A stretch of DNA of 64,000 bases from Streptococcus devriesei DSM 19639 (GTDB taxonomy: Bacteria > Bacillota > Bacilli > Lactobacillales > Streptococcaceae), in NCBI RefSeq assembly GCF_000423725.1, contig NZ_AUIN01000018.1:51079-115078 (forward strand), read 5' to 3'. A program made the translations under genes and the position numbers. Below the pieces are notes generated by a model, which had not been told where the DNA came from, did no database searches, and worked only from the letters and a program-made list of their open reading frames with translations. Shown piece after piece: positions 18,359 to 26,746 of the stretch (its first letter is position 1; every line of letters starts with the position of its first letter).

Positions 18359-19195
18359 ATGACAAAAGTTATTGAAGTCAAAGATTTGGTCAAACGCTTT
18401 GACAATCAGACGGCGCTGGATGGTATTTCTTTTGAAATAGCAGAAGGTGAGATTTTCGGGTTTTTAGGTCCGTCAGGCTCGGGGAAAACGACAACGATCA
18501 ATATTTTGACAGGACAGCTGCTGATAGATGCCGGTCAAGCGATGGTTTTTGGCAAAGAAGCGCTTGATTTGAACAGCGAAGACTTGGCACAGATTGGGAT
18601 TGTCAGTGATACCAGCGGTTTTTATGAAAAAATGACACTGTATAAAAATATCCAAGTCTACAGCAAGTGGCATGGGGTTTCTAACAGCCGTGTTGATGAG
18701 CTGCTGCAGCGTATAGGCTTATACGAAAGCCGCAATAAGCCTGCCGAAAAGCTCTCAACGGGAATGAAGCAGCGCATGCTTTTGGTGCGGGCTCTCATTA
18801 ACCGTCCTAAGTTTCTTTTCTTAGATGAACCGACCAGCGGGCTTGATCCGGCAACATCGCGTATGATCCACGATTGGCTTTTGGAGCTGAAGGCACAGGG
18901 GACAACGATCTTTTTGACAACGCATGACATGCAGGAAGCGACTCTTCTTTGTGACCGTGTTTCCCTGCTCTATCAAGGAAAGTTGGTTGAAACAGGACGT
19001 CCCAAAGACTTGATTCAAAAATATTATCAGGATAAGCGTGTCCGTATTCACTATGCCGATGGGAATGAAGCAGAGCTGTCCTACAGTGAGCTGTCTCAGT
19101 TAGAACATGTAGGGGATATTGAAACCATTCATTCTTGTGAACCTACTTTAGAAGACATCTTCATCTCACTGACAGGAGGTAAATTAAATGTTTAA
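18359..19195 (+). CDS. ABC transporter ATP-binding protein
   Basis: A 278-residue ATPase subunit. Walker A is GPSGSGKTTT, the signature LSTGMKQRM, Walker B FLFLDEPTSGLDP, and the switch histidine is in TTHDMQEA. The C-terminal 70 residues form the extension typical of exporters with ABC-2 permeases. AAGGAGG precedes ATG 18359 and the gene overlaps the permease start by 8 bases. With the permease, XRE regulator, DUF3169 protein and CPBP protease downstream, the set resembles self-protection or peptide-export operons, but the cargo is not known. Confidence 0.93.
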   Translation: MTKVIEVKDLVKRFDNQTALDGISFEIAEGEIFGFLGPSGSGKTTTINILTGQLLIDAGQAMVFGKEALDLNSEDLAQIGIVSDTSGFYEKMTLYKNIQVYSKWHGVSNSRVDELLQRIGLYESRNKPAEKLSTGMKQRMLLVRALINRPKFLFLDEPTSGLDPATSRMIHDWLLELKAQGTTIFLTTHDMQEATLLCDRVSLLYQGKLVETGRPKDLIQKYYQDKRVRIHYADGNEAELSYSELSQLEHVGDIETIHSCEPTLEDIFISLTGGKLNV

Positions 19196-19892
19196 GCGGT
19201 TAAGGGCTCTTTTTTGGAGCCGCAAAGAGATGGTACTTGCCAATAAACCGATCATGGTCAATATTTTCACACCGTTTTTGCTGGTTTTGCTTTATCAATT
19301 TATGTATAAAGACTTAAAAATGCAAGATACGAATGAACTTATTTTGTATCTGGTTTTGCCGATAATTCCGGCTTTCATTGGTTATATCATACCGACTTTA
19401 GTCGCAGAAGAAGCTGAAAAAAACAATCAGCGCAGCCTGCGTTTGGCAGGTGTCAAAAGCTGGGAGTATGTGCTGGCAAGCTTGTTTTTACCTTTTATTC
19501 TGAACGTGCTTTATATGATCCTCTTACCCGTCTACCTAAGGGTTGATTTTGCTGATTTAGGCCTGTCTTACTTACTTGTCATGCTCTTAACCTCTCTTGT
19601 TATCTTCCTCTTATTTTTGATGGTGGGCCTTTTGGCAGACACTCAGTCTCGGGCAACTATTTTGGCCATGCCGATTATGATGCTGACATTTCTCTTGCCC
19701 TTATTTTCGATGATGGACAAGGGAATTGAAAAGTTTATTGCCTATACCTACATAGGAGCTTATACGAAAGCCGGTACCGATTGGACGGCTTACCACTTAA
19801 CAGATAAGAGTTTTTGGATTCTTCTGATATGGCTGCTGCTGTCTTTAGCCGGTGTTATTTGGGCGACAAAACGAAAGCAGATCATTAGATAA
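19188..19892 (+). CDS. ABC transporter permease (ABC-2 type)
   Basis: A 234-residue membrane protein with about six hydrophobic segments and a basic N-terminus. It resembles small ABC-2 permeases in size and helix layout rather than by a sharp motif. It overlaps the ATPase gene (shared GTAAATTAAATG region) and is followed 25 bases later by an XRE regulator. It probably pairs with the ATPase as a homodimeric channel. No extracellular domain large enough for substrate capture is visible. Confidence 0.85.
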   Translation: MFKRLRALFWSRKEMVLANKPIMVNIFTPFLLVLLYQFMYKDLKMQDTNELILYLVLPIIPAFIGYIIPTLVAEEAEKNNQRSLRLAGVKSWEYVLASLFLPFILNVLYMILLPVYLRVDFADLGLSYLLVMLLTSLVIFLLFLMVGLLADTQSRATILAMPIMMLTFLLPLFSMMDKGIEKFIAYTYIGAYTKAGTDWTAYHLTDKSFWILLIWLLLSLAGVIWATKRKQIIR

Positions 19893-19917
19893 TGTAAATT
19901 GTCTAAAGGAGGAAACC

Positions 19918-20139
19918 ATGGCTTTCATATTGAAAAACAGACTCAAAGAACTGCGAGCCAGAGAAGGGCTTAATCAAACAGAGTTAGCCAAATTAGCCGG
20001 AATTTCCCGCCAGACTGTCAGTCTGATTGAGCGCAATGAGTACACGCCTTCGGTTGTGATTGCACTAAAGATTGCTGAGATTTTCCGCGAACCGGTAGAA
20101 GAAGTCTTTCGTTTAGAGGAGGATAAAGAGAATGGTTAA
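19918..20139 (+). CDS. Small XRE-family helix-turn-helix regulator
   Basis: A 73-residue single-domain Cro/CI-like protein: LKELRAREGLNQTELAKLAG followed by ISRQTVSLIERNEYTPS. This is the YozG-like group, common in small operons with DUF3169 or ABC genes. ATG 19918 is chosen because AAAGGAGG lies directly before it; the longer frame from 19852 overlaps the permease. It overlaps the DUF3169 gene by 8 bases. Autoregulation through the repeat cluster at 18208-18348 is plausible but inferred. Confidence 0.92.
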   Translation: MAFILKNRLKELRAREGLNQTELAKLAGISRQTVSLIERNEYTPSVVIALKIAEIFREPVEEVFRLEEDKENG

Positions 20140-20881
20140 GAAACAAAAAGGAACTTTTAAACGAGCCGGGAAGAGGCTCCTCATAGGTGCTTCAATCGGC
20201 GGTCTGGGAGGAGCTTTGATTGGCTACTTTCATGCTTCCGGCCAAAAACTGCCAGTTTCTCAGAAGGAATTGACAGAACTTCTTCTTGTCAGCCTGCGAA
20301 TTTTATTTGTCATTTCCTTTGTTCTCAGCATTTTTTACATCGTTCAAGTGCTGCAGGCTTATAAACAGTACCAAAACAGTAGGGATGATGAGTCGGAAGA
20401 ACTCTATCGGACAATGAATAAAAGGCATTCCTATGCAGTGATTTATGCAGGCGTAAGCGGTGTCTTGGCTGTCCTTAGCTTGATTTTAGCCTATAAGCTG
20501 ATATTTGCGGACAGCTATGCTGAGATGTCTTTTCCTTTTCTGGATTTTCTGGCAGCGATTGCTTCAGGCGCTTTGCAGGGTTATGTGCTCAAAGTTTACA
20601 ATCGTATCCGCAATCTTAACATGCCCTTAGTTCCGACGCTTAAAGAATTAAAGAACAATATTATGCAGATGGATGAAGCAGAGCTGGAAGCCAATTACAA
20701 AATATCTTTTGAAATTGTTATGAATCTGGGCGGTGCTATCCTGCCGGGAATCTATCTTGCTTTGTTTTTTCTCTCTCTTTACCTGCAGAAAGTTGAGCTG
20801 TCCGGTCTTATAGTAGCAGCTGTCATCCATCTTTACATCATGGTTATGCAGTTTAAAATGACAAAGGAGTATTATAAATAA
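20132..20881 (+). CDS. DUF3169 family membrane protein
   Basis: A 249-residue protein with about five or six membrane helices, a glycine-rich first helix (LLIGASIGGLGGALIGYF), and the NRIRNLNMPLVPTLKELKNNIM segment that fits DUF3169. The family is usually found next to a YozG-like XRE regulator in Firmicutes, as here. Function unknown. It overlaps the XRE gene and is followed 13 bases later by a CPBP protease, so the whole 18.36-21.58 kb block reads as one operon. Confidence 0.8.
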   Translation: MVKKQKGTFKRAGKRLLIGASIGGLGGALIGYFHASGQKLPVSQKELTELLLVSLRILFVISFVLSIFYIVQVLQAYKQYQNSRDDESEELYRTMNKRHSYAVIYAGVSGVLAVLSLILAYKLIFADSYAEMSFPFLDFLAAIASGALQGYVLKVYNRIRNLNMPLVPTLKELKNNIMQMDEAELEANYKISFEIVMNLGGAILPGIYLALFFLSLYLQKVELSGLIVAAVIHLYIMVMQFKMTKEYYK

Positions 20882-20894
20882 AAGGAGAATTTTT

Positions 20895-21584
20895 ATGAAA
20901 TTAGTTATTAATATCGTTAAAGTAATCGGTCTTATTTTTCTGTCCCTGCTTTGCAATATCACTCCCATGATTCTGCTGCAAAGGCAGTTCACATTTTCTC
21001 TGCCGCTTAAATGGGGATTGGGAATTGCTTATATTGTATTTATCGCTGCTGTTATTTATTTCTTATGGAAGGCGCATAAAAAGCATGAAGATGCAGCTGT
21101 TGCCCAGCAAAAATTCACTTGGAAGGATTTCGGTTTTGCCTTTTTATTCTTTTTGCTGGCGCGTGTTGTAGCAATTGGAGGAACCTTATTGAACCAGCAG
21201 CTGAGCGGTCAGAGCACAACAGCTAATGATGCCGGCCTGCAAGGTTTAGCCAATTTCTTTGCCGGAGGTTTCTTTTTATACACCCTCTTATATGTTATTT
21301 TAGTGGGGATTGTCGGTCCGATCATCGAAGAATTGGCCTACCGTGCCTTTCCTAATCATCTCTTGTTTAAGCATGGTCATAAAGTTTTAGCCGGTATTGT
21401 GACCACTGCTGTCTTTGCTCTTCCTCATGCAACAACGGTCTTTGAGTTTCTGATTTATGCCTGTCTTGGTGCCATACTTTATCTGGCTTATCAGCGCCGC
21501 GGCAATGTTAAGGACTCGATGGCGGTTCATATATTGAATAATCTTCCATCTGCTATCTATCTCCTGCTTATGGCCTTTAAATAA
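20895..21584 (+). CDS. CPBP family intramembrane metalloprotease
   Basis: A 229-residue membrane protein with the CPBP motifs IVGPIIEELAYRAFPNHLL (paired Glu and Arg), FALPHATT (His) and MAVHILNNLPSA (His, Asn-Asn). This is a second family member in the window, distinct from the one at the left edge. It closes the ABC/XRE/DUF3169 operon; AAAGGAG precedes ATG 20895. Members in such settings can be immunity or maturation factors for peptides, but no precursor peptide is seen. Confidence 0.88.
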   Translation: MKLVINIVKVIGLIFLSLLCNITPMILLQRQFTFSLPLKWGLGIAYIVFIAAVIYFLWKAHKKHEDAAVAQQKFTWKDFGFAFLFFLLARVVAIGGTLLNQQLSGQSTTANDAGLQGLANFFAGGFFLYTLLYVILVGIVGPIIEELAYRAFPNHLLFKHGHKVLAGIVTTAVFALPHATTVFEFLIYACLGAILYLAYQRRGNVKDSMAVHILNNLPSAIYLLLMAFK

Positions 21585-21614
21585 GTATAGTAGTTTATTA
21601 CAGCCGATTTTCTC

Positions 21615-21649
21615 ATCTGTCTGCATACTATTGCGGACAGATTTTTTTG
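21615..21649 (+). terminator. Intrinsic terminator of the ABC/CPBP operon
   Basis: Ten-base stem ATCTGTCTGC / GCGGACAGAT (one wobble) with an 8-base loop and seven Ts. Confidence 0.9.
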
Positions 21650-21669
21650 TATTTTATTTATTTTTATTC

Positions 21670-21698
21670 TTGACTTATGTATAAATATACGATAAAAT
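21670..21698 (+). promoter_or_regulatory. argC promoter with an ARG box in its spacer
   Basis: TTGACT (21670), 17-base spacer, TAAAAT (21693). The spacer plus first -10 base, TATGTATAAATATACGAT, matches 16 of 18 positions of the ArgR consensus TNTGNATWWWWATNCANA. An arginine repressor bound here would cover the polymerase site. Confidence 0.8.
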
Positions 21699-21730
21699 AA
21701 TCAACATATTCAGTAAAGGAGAGATTAAGC

Positions 21731-22753
21731 ATGAAAGTTTCAATCGTTGGTATTACAGGATATAGCGGATTAGAATTGGTTCGTCTTTTGAATCATCACA
21801 AGAAAGCAAAACTTGTATCAGTGTATGCAACCAAAGAGATTGGAACACGATTGTCTGATCGTTATCCTTATTTGCAGGGGATCTGTGATTTAACCATTCA
21901 AGCTTTTGACAGCCAAGCCATTATGAAGGAAGCTGATGCGGTTATATTTGCCACTCCAAGCGGTGTTGCTAAGGAGCTGGCCGGAGATTTTCTGGCGGCG
22001 GATTTTCCTGTTATTGATATTTCCGGAGACCACCGTCTGCCTGCCAAGACTTATGAAAAATGGTATCAAAAGCCTGCTGCAAAACAAACAGATCTGGATA
22101 AATTTACTTACGGACTGGCTGAATTTACCGATGTTAAAGGGAAGAAATTTATTGCCAATCCCGGCTGCTATGCTACGGCAACAGAACTGGCCTTGCTGCC
22201 CTTGATCAAGGCTGGGACAGCTGATTTGAACAGTATTATCGTAGATGCCAAGTCAGGCCTGACAGGAGCCGGCAAGGGTTTGTCAGAGTCCAGCCATTTT
22301 GTCAATGTGCATGACAATTATGTGACCTATAAACTCAACCGCCACCAGCATATTCCTGAAATTGTTCAGGAGCTGCAGCTGTTTGACAAGGATTTTCAGC
22401 ACCTTCAGTTTTCAACCTCGCTCTTGCCTGTCAACCGCGGCATTATAGCAACCTGCTATGTTAAGCTGAAAAAAGCTTTGTCTGAAGCTGAAATTGACAA
22501 CATTTATGCTGACTGTTATGCGGACAAGGCATTTGTCCGTATGCAAAAGAGTCTGCCAGAGCTTCACAATGTCATCGGCTCCAATTTTACAGATATTGGT
22601 TTTGCTTATAACGAAGTCACCAATGTCCTGACGGTTGTATCTGTTATTGACAATTTGGTCAAGGGAGCCGCCGGTCAGGCTCTTCAAAATCTCAATCTCA
22701 TGATGGGATTTGACGAAACAGAAGGGCTGCTGACGTCTCCCAGTTATTTGTAG
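21731..22753 (+). CDS. argC: N-acetyl-gamma-glutamyl-phosphate reductase
   Basis: A 340-residue NADPH-dependent enzyme, third step of arginine synthesis, reducing acetylglutamyl phosphate to the semialdehyde. The N-terminal Rossmann motif is VSIVGITGYSGLELVRLLNHH; the active-site cysteine lies in NPGCYATATELALLPL, and GLTGAGKGLSESSHF follows. Full length. It heads argC-argJ-argB-argD, the usual streptococcal order, giving ornithine from glutamate. Ribosome site AAGGAGAG precedes ATG 21731. Confidence 0.97.
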   Translation: MKVSIVGITGYSGLELVRLLNHHKKAKLVSVYATKEIGTRLSDRYPYLQGICDLTIQAFDSQAIMKEADAVIFATPSGVAKELAGDFLAADFPVIDISGDHRLPAKTYEKWYQKPAAKQTDLDKFTYGLAEFTDVKGKKFIANPGCYATATELALLPLIKAGTADLNSIIVDAKSGLTGAGKGLSESSHFVNVHDNYVTYKLNRHQHIPEIVQELQLFDKDFQHLQFSTSLLPVNRGIIATCYVKLKKALSEAEIDNIYADCYADKAFVRMQKSLPELHNVIGSNFTDIGFAYNEVTNVLTVVSVIDNLVKGAAGQALQNLNLMMGFDETEGLLTSPSYL

Positions 22754-22781
22754 GGATGAATGTGGATGAGTTTAGAAAGGA

Positions 22782-22907
22782 ATGGAACTTCAAAGATACA
22801 AGCACAGCATCATTATGACAGCTGATGGGAGGTTAGATCCTCGGATAGCTGTTCAGCATTTTAATGGGCTTTTAGATGTTTTTAGGTTCCTAGTAGTTGA
22901 GTTATGA
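22782..22907 (+). CDS. Possible small ORF coupled to argJ
   Basis: A 41-codon frame beginning MELQRYKHSIIMTADGR fills the argC-argJ gap and ends with TGA overlapping the argJ ATG (ATGA at 22904). GAAAGG precedes its ATG by only one base, which is too close to be convincing. It could supply translation coupling for argJ, which has no clear Shine-Dalgarno of its own. No similarity recognised; it may equally be noncoding. Confidence 0.25.
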   Translation: MELQRYKHSIIMTADGRLDPRIAVQHFNGLLDVFRFLVVEL

Positions 22908-24097
22908 AAGTTATTGATGGAAATATTGCCAGTCCGCTGGGCTTTTCGGCAGATGGTTTACATGCCGGTTTTAAAAAACGCAAAAAAGATTTCGGCTGGA
23001 TTGTCTCAGAAGTACCGGCCAGCGTTGCCGGGGTTTATACGACTAACAAGGTGATTGCAGCGCCTTTGATTGTCACTCGAAATGCGGTCAAAAAAGCGCA
23101 AAAAATGCAGGCTCTGGTTGTGAATTCAGGCGTTGCTAATTCCTGCACAGGCGTGCAAGGGCTGGAAGATGCTCAGACCATGCAGCAGTGGACAGCTGAA
23201 AAATTGGGTATCGATAGTGACCTTGTCGGTGTTGCCTCAACAGGTGTTATTGGAGACCTTCTGCCTATGGAAACGCTAAAAAAGGGATTATCAAAACTTG
23301 TTATAAATGGCAATTCACATGACTTTGCTGAGGCGATTCTGACAACTGATACAGTGACAAAAACAGTGACTGTCACTGAACAGTTTGGCCGTGACGAAGT
23401 CACTATGGCAGGTGTTGCCAAGGGGTCTGGTATGATTCACCCCAATATGGCTACCATGCTGGCCTTTATTACTTGTGATGCTGTTATTTCAAGCGAGACG
23501 CTGCAGCTGGCTCTCAGCCAAAATGTGGAAACAACCTTCAATCAGATTACAGTTGACGGTGATACCTCAACCAATGATATGGTTCTTGTTATGGCTAATG
23601 GCTGCACTTTAAATGAGGAAATCTTGCCTGATACTCCGGAATTTGATAAATTTGCAGCCATGCTTCATTTTGTCATGCAGGAATTGGCTAAAAAAATAGC
23701 CAAAGACGGCGAAGGAGCAACCAAGCTTATAGAGGTTGAAGTACTTAATGCTCCCAATGAATCAGATGCCCGCATGATGGCTAAAAGTGTGGTTGGCTCA
23801 AGTCTGGTTAAAACAGCTGTTTTTGGTGAAGACCCCAACTGGGGGCGGATTTTAGCAGCAGTGGGCTACGCTGGAGCAGATATCGCTGTGGACAATATTG
23901 ACATTTATCTGGAGACGATTCCTGTCATGCTTGCTTCAAGTCCTGTGGATTTTGATGACGAAGAGATGCAGGATATCATGCAGGCTGACGAAATCAAGGT
24001 CAGCATTGACCTGCATGCCGGTGAAAAAAAGGGCACCGCTTGGGGGTGTGATCTGTCCTACGATTATGTGAAAATCAACGCCCTTTACAGAACCTAA
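22904..24097 (+). CDS. argJ: Bifunctional ornithine acetyltransferase / N-acetylglutamate synthase
   Basis: A 397-residue ArgJ. It recycles the acetyl group from acetylornithine to glutamate and may also use acetyl-CoA. The self-cleavage site KGSGMIHPNMATMLAF (cleavage before the Thr) is present, as are the N-terminal VYTTNKVIAAPLIV and C-terminal GEDPNWGRILAAVG motifs. The start ATG 22904 fits family N-termini (MKVIDGNIASPLGF) although the preceding GTTGAGTT is a poor ribosome site. It lies in the argCJBD operon; the 112-base gap to argB shows nothing clear. Confidence 0.97.
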   Translation: MKVIDGNIASPLGFSADGLHAGFKKRKKDFGWIVSEVPASVAGVYTTNKVIAAPLIVTRNAVKKAQKMQALVVNSGVANSCTGVQGLEDAQTMQQWTAEKLGIDSDLVGVASTGVIGDLLPMETLKKGLSKLVINGNSHDFAEAILTTDTVTKTVTVTEQFGRDEVTMAGVAKGSGMIHPNMATMLAFITCDAVISSETLQLALSQNVETTFNQITVDGDTSTNDMVLVMANGCTLNEEILPDTPEFDKFAAMLHFVMQELAKKIAKDGEGATKLIEVEVLNAPNESDARMMAKSVVGSSLVKTAVFGEDPNWGRILAAVGYAGADIAVDNIDIYLETIPVMLASSPVDFDDEEMQDIMQADEIKVSIDLHAGEKKGTAWGCDLSYDYVKINALYRT

Positions 24098-24224
24098 ACT
24101 AAAAAAATCTTTATGAGAGAGTAAAAGCTATGACCGGAAGCAGAGAAGCTGAAAGATTCCCAGTCTTATCTGTTTATTCTCGTTTGAATTTTGTGAGTTT
24201 AAGCTGTATTTGAAAGGAAAATCC

Positions 24225-24962
24225 ATGTCAGAAATCATAGTCATTAAAATTGGCGGTGTCGCCAGTCAGCAATTAGATTCGAGCTTTATTGAGCAGCTAA
24301 AAGCTTGGAAGGCTGCCGGCAAAGCTCTTGTTATTGTGCACGGCGGCGGCTTTGCCATCAACAGGCTGATGGAGGAAAAGCAGGTTCCCATCAAAAAGGT
24401 TAAAGGCTTACGGGTGACCAGCCGTGAGGATATGACTTTGGTTAGCCATGCCCTGTTAGATATTGTCGGAAAGGATCTAAGTGATCGGCTGACGCAGGCA
24501 GGCCTTGAGAATCTGCAGCTGAAATCGCAGCTCAGGCAGCTGGTAAGAGCCGATTTTTTGGATAAGGCTACTTACGGTTATGTAGGAGAAGTCACCGGCA
24601 TTTGTACAGCTCCGCTTTTAGAGCTGCTGCAAGAAAACAAGATTCCGTTCTTGGCTTCTTTGGGCTATTCTCAAAAGGGCGATCTGCTCAATATCAATGC
24701 GGACTATCTGGCGACAGCGGCAGCAGCGGCGCTTGCTGCTGAAAAGCTGATTCTTCTGACAGATGTCAAAGGGGTCTTAGAAAATGGGCGTGTGCTGCCA
24801 GAATTAACGATTGGTCAGATTCCTGAAAAGATTGCAAAGGGCGTAATCACAGGCGGCATGATTCCTAAAATTGAAAGTGCTGCAAAGACGGTGCAGGCAG
24901 GGGTTGCCCAGGTTTTGATCGGTGATGATTTGACAAAGGGAACACTGATTCATAAGGGCTAA
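24225..24962 (+). CDS. argB: Acetylglutamate kinase
   Basis: A 245-residue amino-acid kinase that phosphorylates N-acetylglutamate. The N-terminal IVIKIGGVASQQ, glycine loop VIVHGGGFAIN, the LLNINADYLATAAAAALAA core and the LLTDVKGVLE and ITGGMIPKIESA motifs are all present. ATG 24225 is preferred over the in-frame TTG 24210, which lies within the ribosome site (GAAAGGAAAA). In many bacteria this kinase is the arginine-feedback step. Third gene of argCJBD. Confidence 0.97.
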   Translation: MSEIIVIKIGGVASQQLDSSFIEQLKAWKAAGKALVIVHGGGFAINRLMEEKQVPIKKVKGLRVTSREDMTLVSHALLDIVGKDLSDRLTQAGLENLQLKSQLRQLVRADFLDKATYGYVGEVTGICTAPLLELLQENKIPFLASLGYSQKGDLLNINADYLATAAAAALAAEKLILLTDVKGVLENGRVLPELTIGQIPEKIAKGVITGGMIPKIESAAKTVQAGVAQVLIGDDLTKGTLIHKG

Positions 24963-25026
24963 CAAATGAAGGCAAGAAGGCCACAAAGTTAATCAAGCTT
25001 TGAGCCGTGATAGGAGAGATACAGGA

Positions 25027-26157
25027 ATGAGCAAATTATTTCAAAATTATAAAAGAGCGGCTATTGAATTTGTCAAGGCAGAAGGCAGCTATTTGTTTGA
25101 TGCAGACGGTAAAAAGTACCTTGATTTTTCATCAGGTATCGGTGTGACGAATCTAGGCTTTCATCCGCAGGTCAAGGCCGCTCTGCAGGCACAGGCTGAC
25201 CGCATTTGGCATACACCCAATCTTTACCAGAACTCTCTGCAGGAAGAGGTAGCAGAAAAACTGATTGGTGATCGCGATTATCTGGCCTTCTTTTGCAACA
25301 GCGGAGCCGAAGCCAATGAAGCGGCCATCAAGATTGCCCGCAAGGCGACCGGCAAACAGGAAATCATCACGTTTAAAGATTCCTTTCATGGCCGGACTTT
25401 CGGTTCGATGTCTGCAACCGGTCAGGACAAGATAAAAGAGGGGTTTGGTGACGGGGTTCCCCATTTTCTTTATGCAGATTATAATGATCTGTCCAGCGTC
25501 AAAAGTTTGGCTTCTGAGCGCACTGCTGCGGTGATGCTGGAATTGGTTCAGGGAGAATCCGGTATTCACCCGGCCGAGGCAGACTTCGTGACAGGCCTGG
25601 CTGCCTTTTGTCAGGACAAGAATATTTTATTGATTGTTGATGAGGTTCAAACAGGCATGGGCCGGACGGGCAAGCTGTATTCTTTTGAGCATTACGGCAT
25701 TGAACCGGATATTTTTACATTGGCTAAGGGTTTGGCAAACGGAGTTCCTGTCGGAGCCATGCTTGGAAAAACTAAGCTGTCGGCAGCTTTTGGTTACGGC
25801 AGCCACGGTTCGACCTTTGGCGGCAATAAATTAGCTATGGCAGCAGCCAGTGCCGGTTTAACGATTTTAAAAGAAGATGGCTTTTTAGAAACTGCACTGG
25901 CAAAGGGAAACTACCTGCAAGATCAGCTGAAAACGATGCTGGCTGATAATCCCAAAGTCACTCAGGTTCGCGGACTGGGCTGCATGATTGGTATTGAAAC
26001 AAGCGCAGATTTGGGTCAGCTGGTTGCCTCAGCGCGTGCCAAGGGCTTGATCGTCCTTACCGCAGGCAGCAATGTCATCAGGCTGTTGCCGCCTCTGACC
26101 CTGACCAAAGATGAGCTGGATCAGGGTCTGGCTATTTTACAAGAAGTTTTTGCCTGA
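25027..26157 (+). CDS. argD: Acetylornithine aminotransferase
   Basis: A 376-residue class III PLP aminotransferase converting acetylglutamate semialdehyde to acetylornithine. Visible motifs are FCNSGAEANEAAIKIARK, SFHGRTFGSMSATG, LLIVDEVQTGMGRTGK and the PLP lysine in TLAKGLANGVPVGAM. ATG 25027 follows ATAGGAGAGATACAGG; the upstream in-frame ATG-less extension to 25000 is discounted. Last gene of argCJBD. No terminator is seen before the riboflavin promoter, which begins 13 bases after its stop. Confidence 0.96.
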   Translation: MSKLFQNYKRAAIEFVKAEGSYLFDADGKKYLDFSSGIGVTNLGFHPQVKAALQAQADRIWHTPNLYQNSLQEEVAEKLIGDRDYLAFFCNSGAEANEAAIKIARKATGKQEIITFKDSFHGRTFGSMSATGQDKIKEGFGDGVPHFLYADYNDLSSVKSLASERTAAVMLELVQGESGIHPAEADFVTGLAAFCQDKNILLIVDEVQTGMGRTGKLYSFEHYGIEPDIFTLAKGLANGVPVGAMLGKTKLSAAFGYGSHGSTFGGNKLAMAAASAGLTILKEDGFLETALAKGNYLQDQLKTMLADNPKVTQVRGLGCMIGIETSADLGQLVASARAKGLIVLTAGSNVIRLLPPLTLTKDELDQGLAILQEVFA

Positions 26158-26170
26158 GCATAGGTAAGTG

Positions 26171-26199
26171 TTGACAAATTGCGGCCAGCGTGTTATCCT
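26171..26199 (+). promoter_or_regulatory. Promoter of the riboflavin operon
   Basis: TTGACA, 17-base spacer, TATCCT, followed within 20 bases by the FMN riboswitch. Confidence 0.8.
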
Positions 26200-26217
26200 T
26201 TAGGCAATTGAATAGAT

Positions 26218-26350
26218 TTATTTCTTCGGGGCAGGGTGAGATTCCCGACCGACGGTGACAAGCTGTGCTTGAAGTCCGTGAACTGCGAGAGCGGTTGATC
26301 CGGTGAAAATCCGGAACCGACAGTATAGTCTGGATGGGAGAAGAAAATAA
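26218..26350 (+). promoter_or_regulatory. FMN riboswitch (RFN element)
   Basis: The characteristic RFN sequence is complete: the closing stem CTTC/GAAG with CGGGGCAGGGTG, then GATTCCCGACCGACGGT, AGTCCGTGAAC, the variable hairpin, TGATCCGGTGAAAATCCGG, ACCGACAGTATAGTC and TGGATGGGAGAAG. FMN binding should promote termination upstream of ribD. The recognisable terminator lies unusually far away, at 26701. Confidence 0.97.
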
Positions 26351-26700
26351 AAGAAAGGGCTGGGCCTTCAAAAAGAATTGACTGCCTAAGCCTGTCAAGT
26401 GATGCCTTGACTGTTACAGCATCAGGTATCCTTGTATACAAGAAGTTTTGCAGCTATGCATGAGTTTTTAGCTAATGTTTCTTTTTCAAAAGCTGTTGTT
26501 TGCTCTGCTGAAGTGAACAGTAGGGCAGCCTGTCACGCTGCTTGTACAGGCAGGGTTGCTGCAAGAGCATTTTTGAGACATTTGCTTAATTCTCTTTAAG
26601 TCAAGAACAGCTCCGGACTTCTTGTTAAAGACAGAAACAGTTTGAAACTTAGTATTGAATCATTTTTCTGTCTGTCTTTTATGACTGTAGACCTTATCTG
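26351..26700 (+). other. Long spacer between the FMN aptamer and its terminator
   Basis: About 350 bases without a convincing gene. It contains a perfect 12-bp palindrome CTTGTATACAAG (26431), a TGATGC/GCATCA hairpin just before it, and a stem AAAGACAGA / TCTGTCTTT whose arms lie near 26627 and 26675. These may belong to an extended expression platform. Confidence 0.5.
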
Positions 26701-26727
26701 CCCCGTAATGATGTTACGGGGTTTTTT
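26701..26727 (+). terminator. Terminator in the rib leader (riboswitch expression platform)
   Basis: Perfect 8-bp stem CCCCGTAA / TTACGGGG with a 5-base loop and six Ts, 20 bases before the ribD start. Confidence 0.9.
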
Positions 26728-26746
26728 GTGCTGGAAAGGAGGCAGT

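Noticed and set aside
26642..26746. N-terminal extension of ribD
   Set aside because: It would translate through the riboswitch terminator; the start at 26747 has a strong ribosome site.
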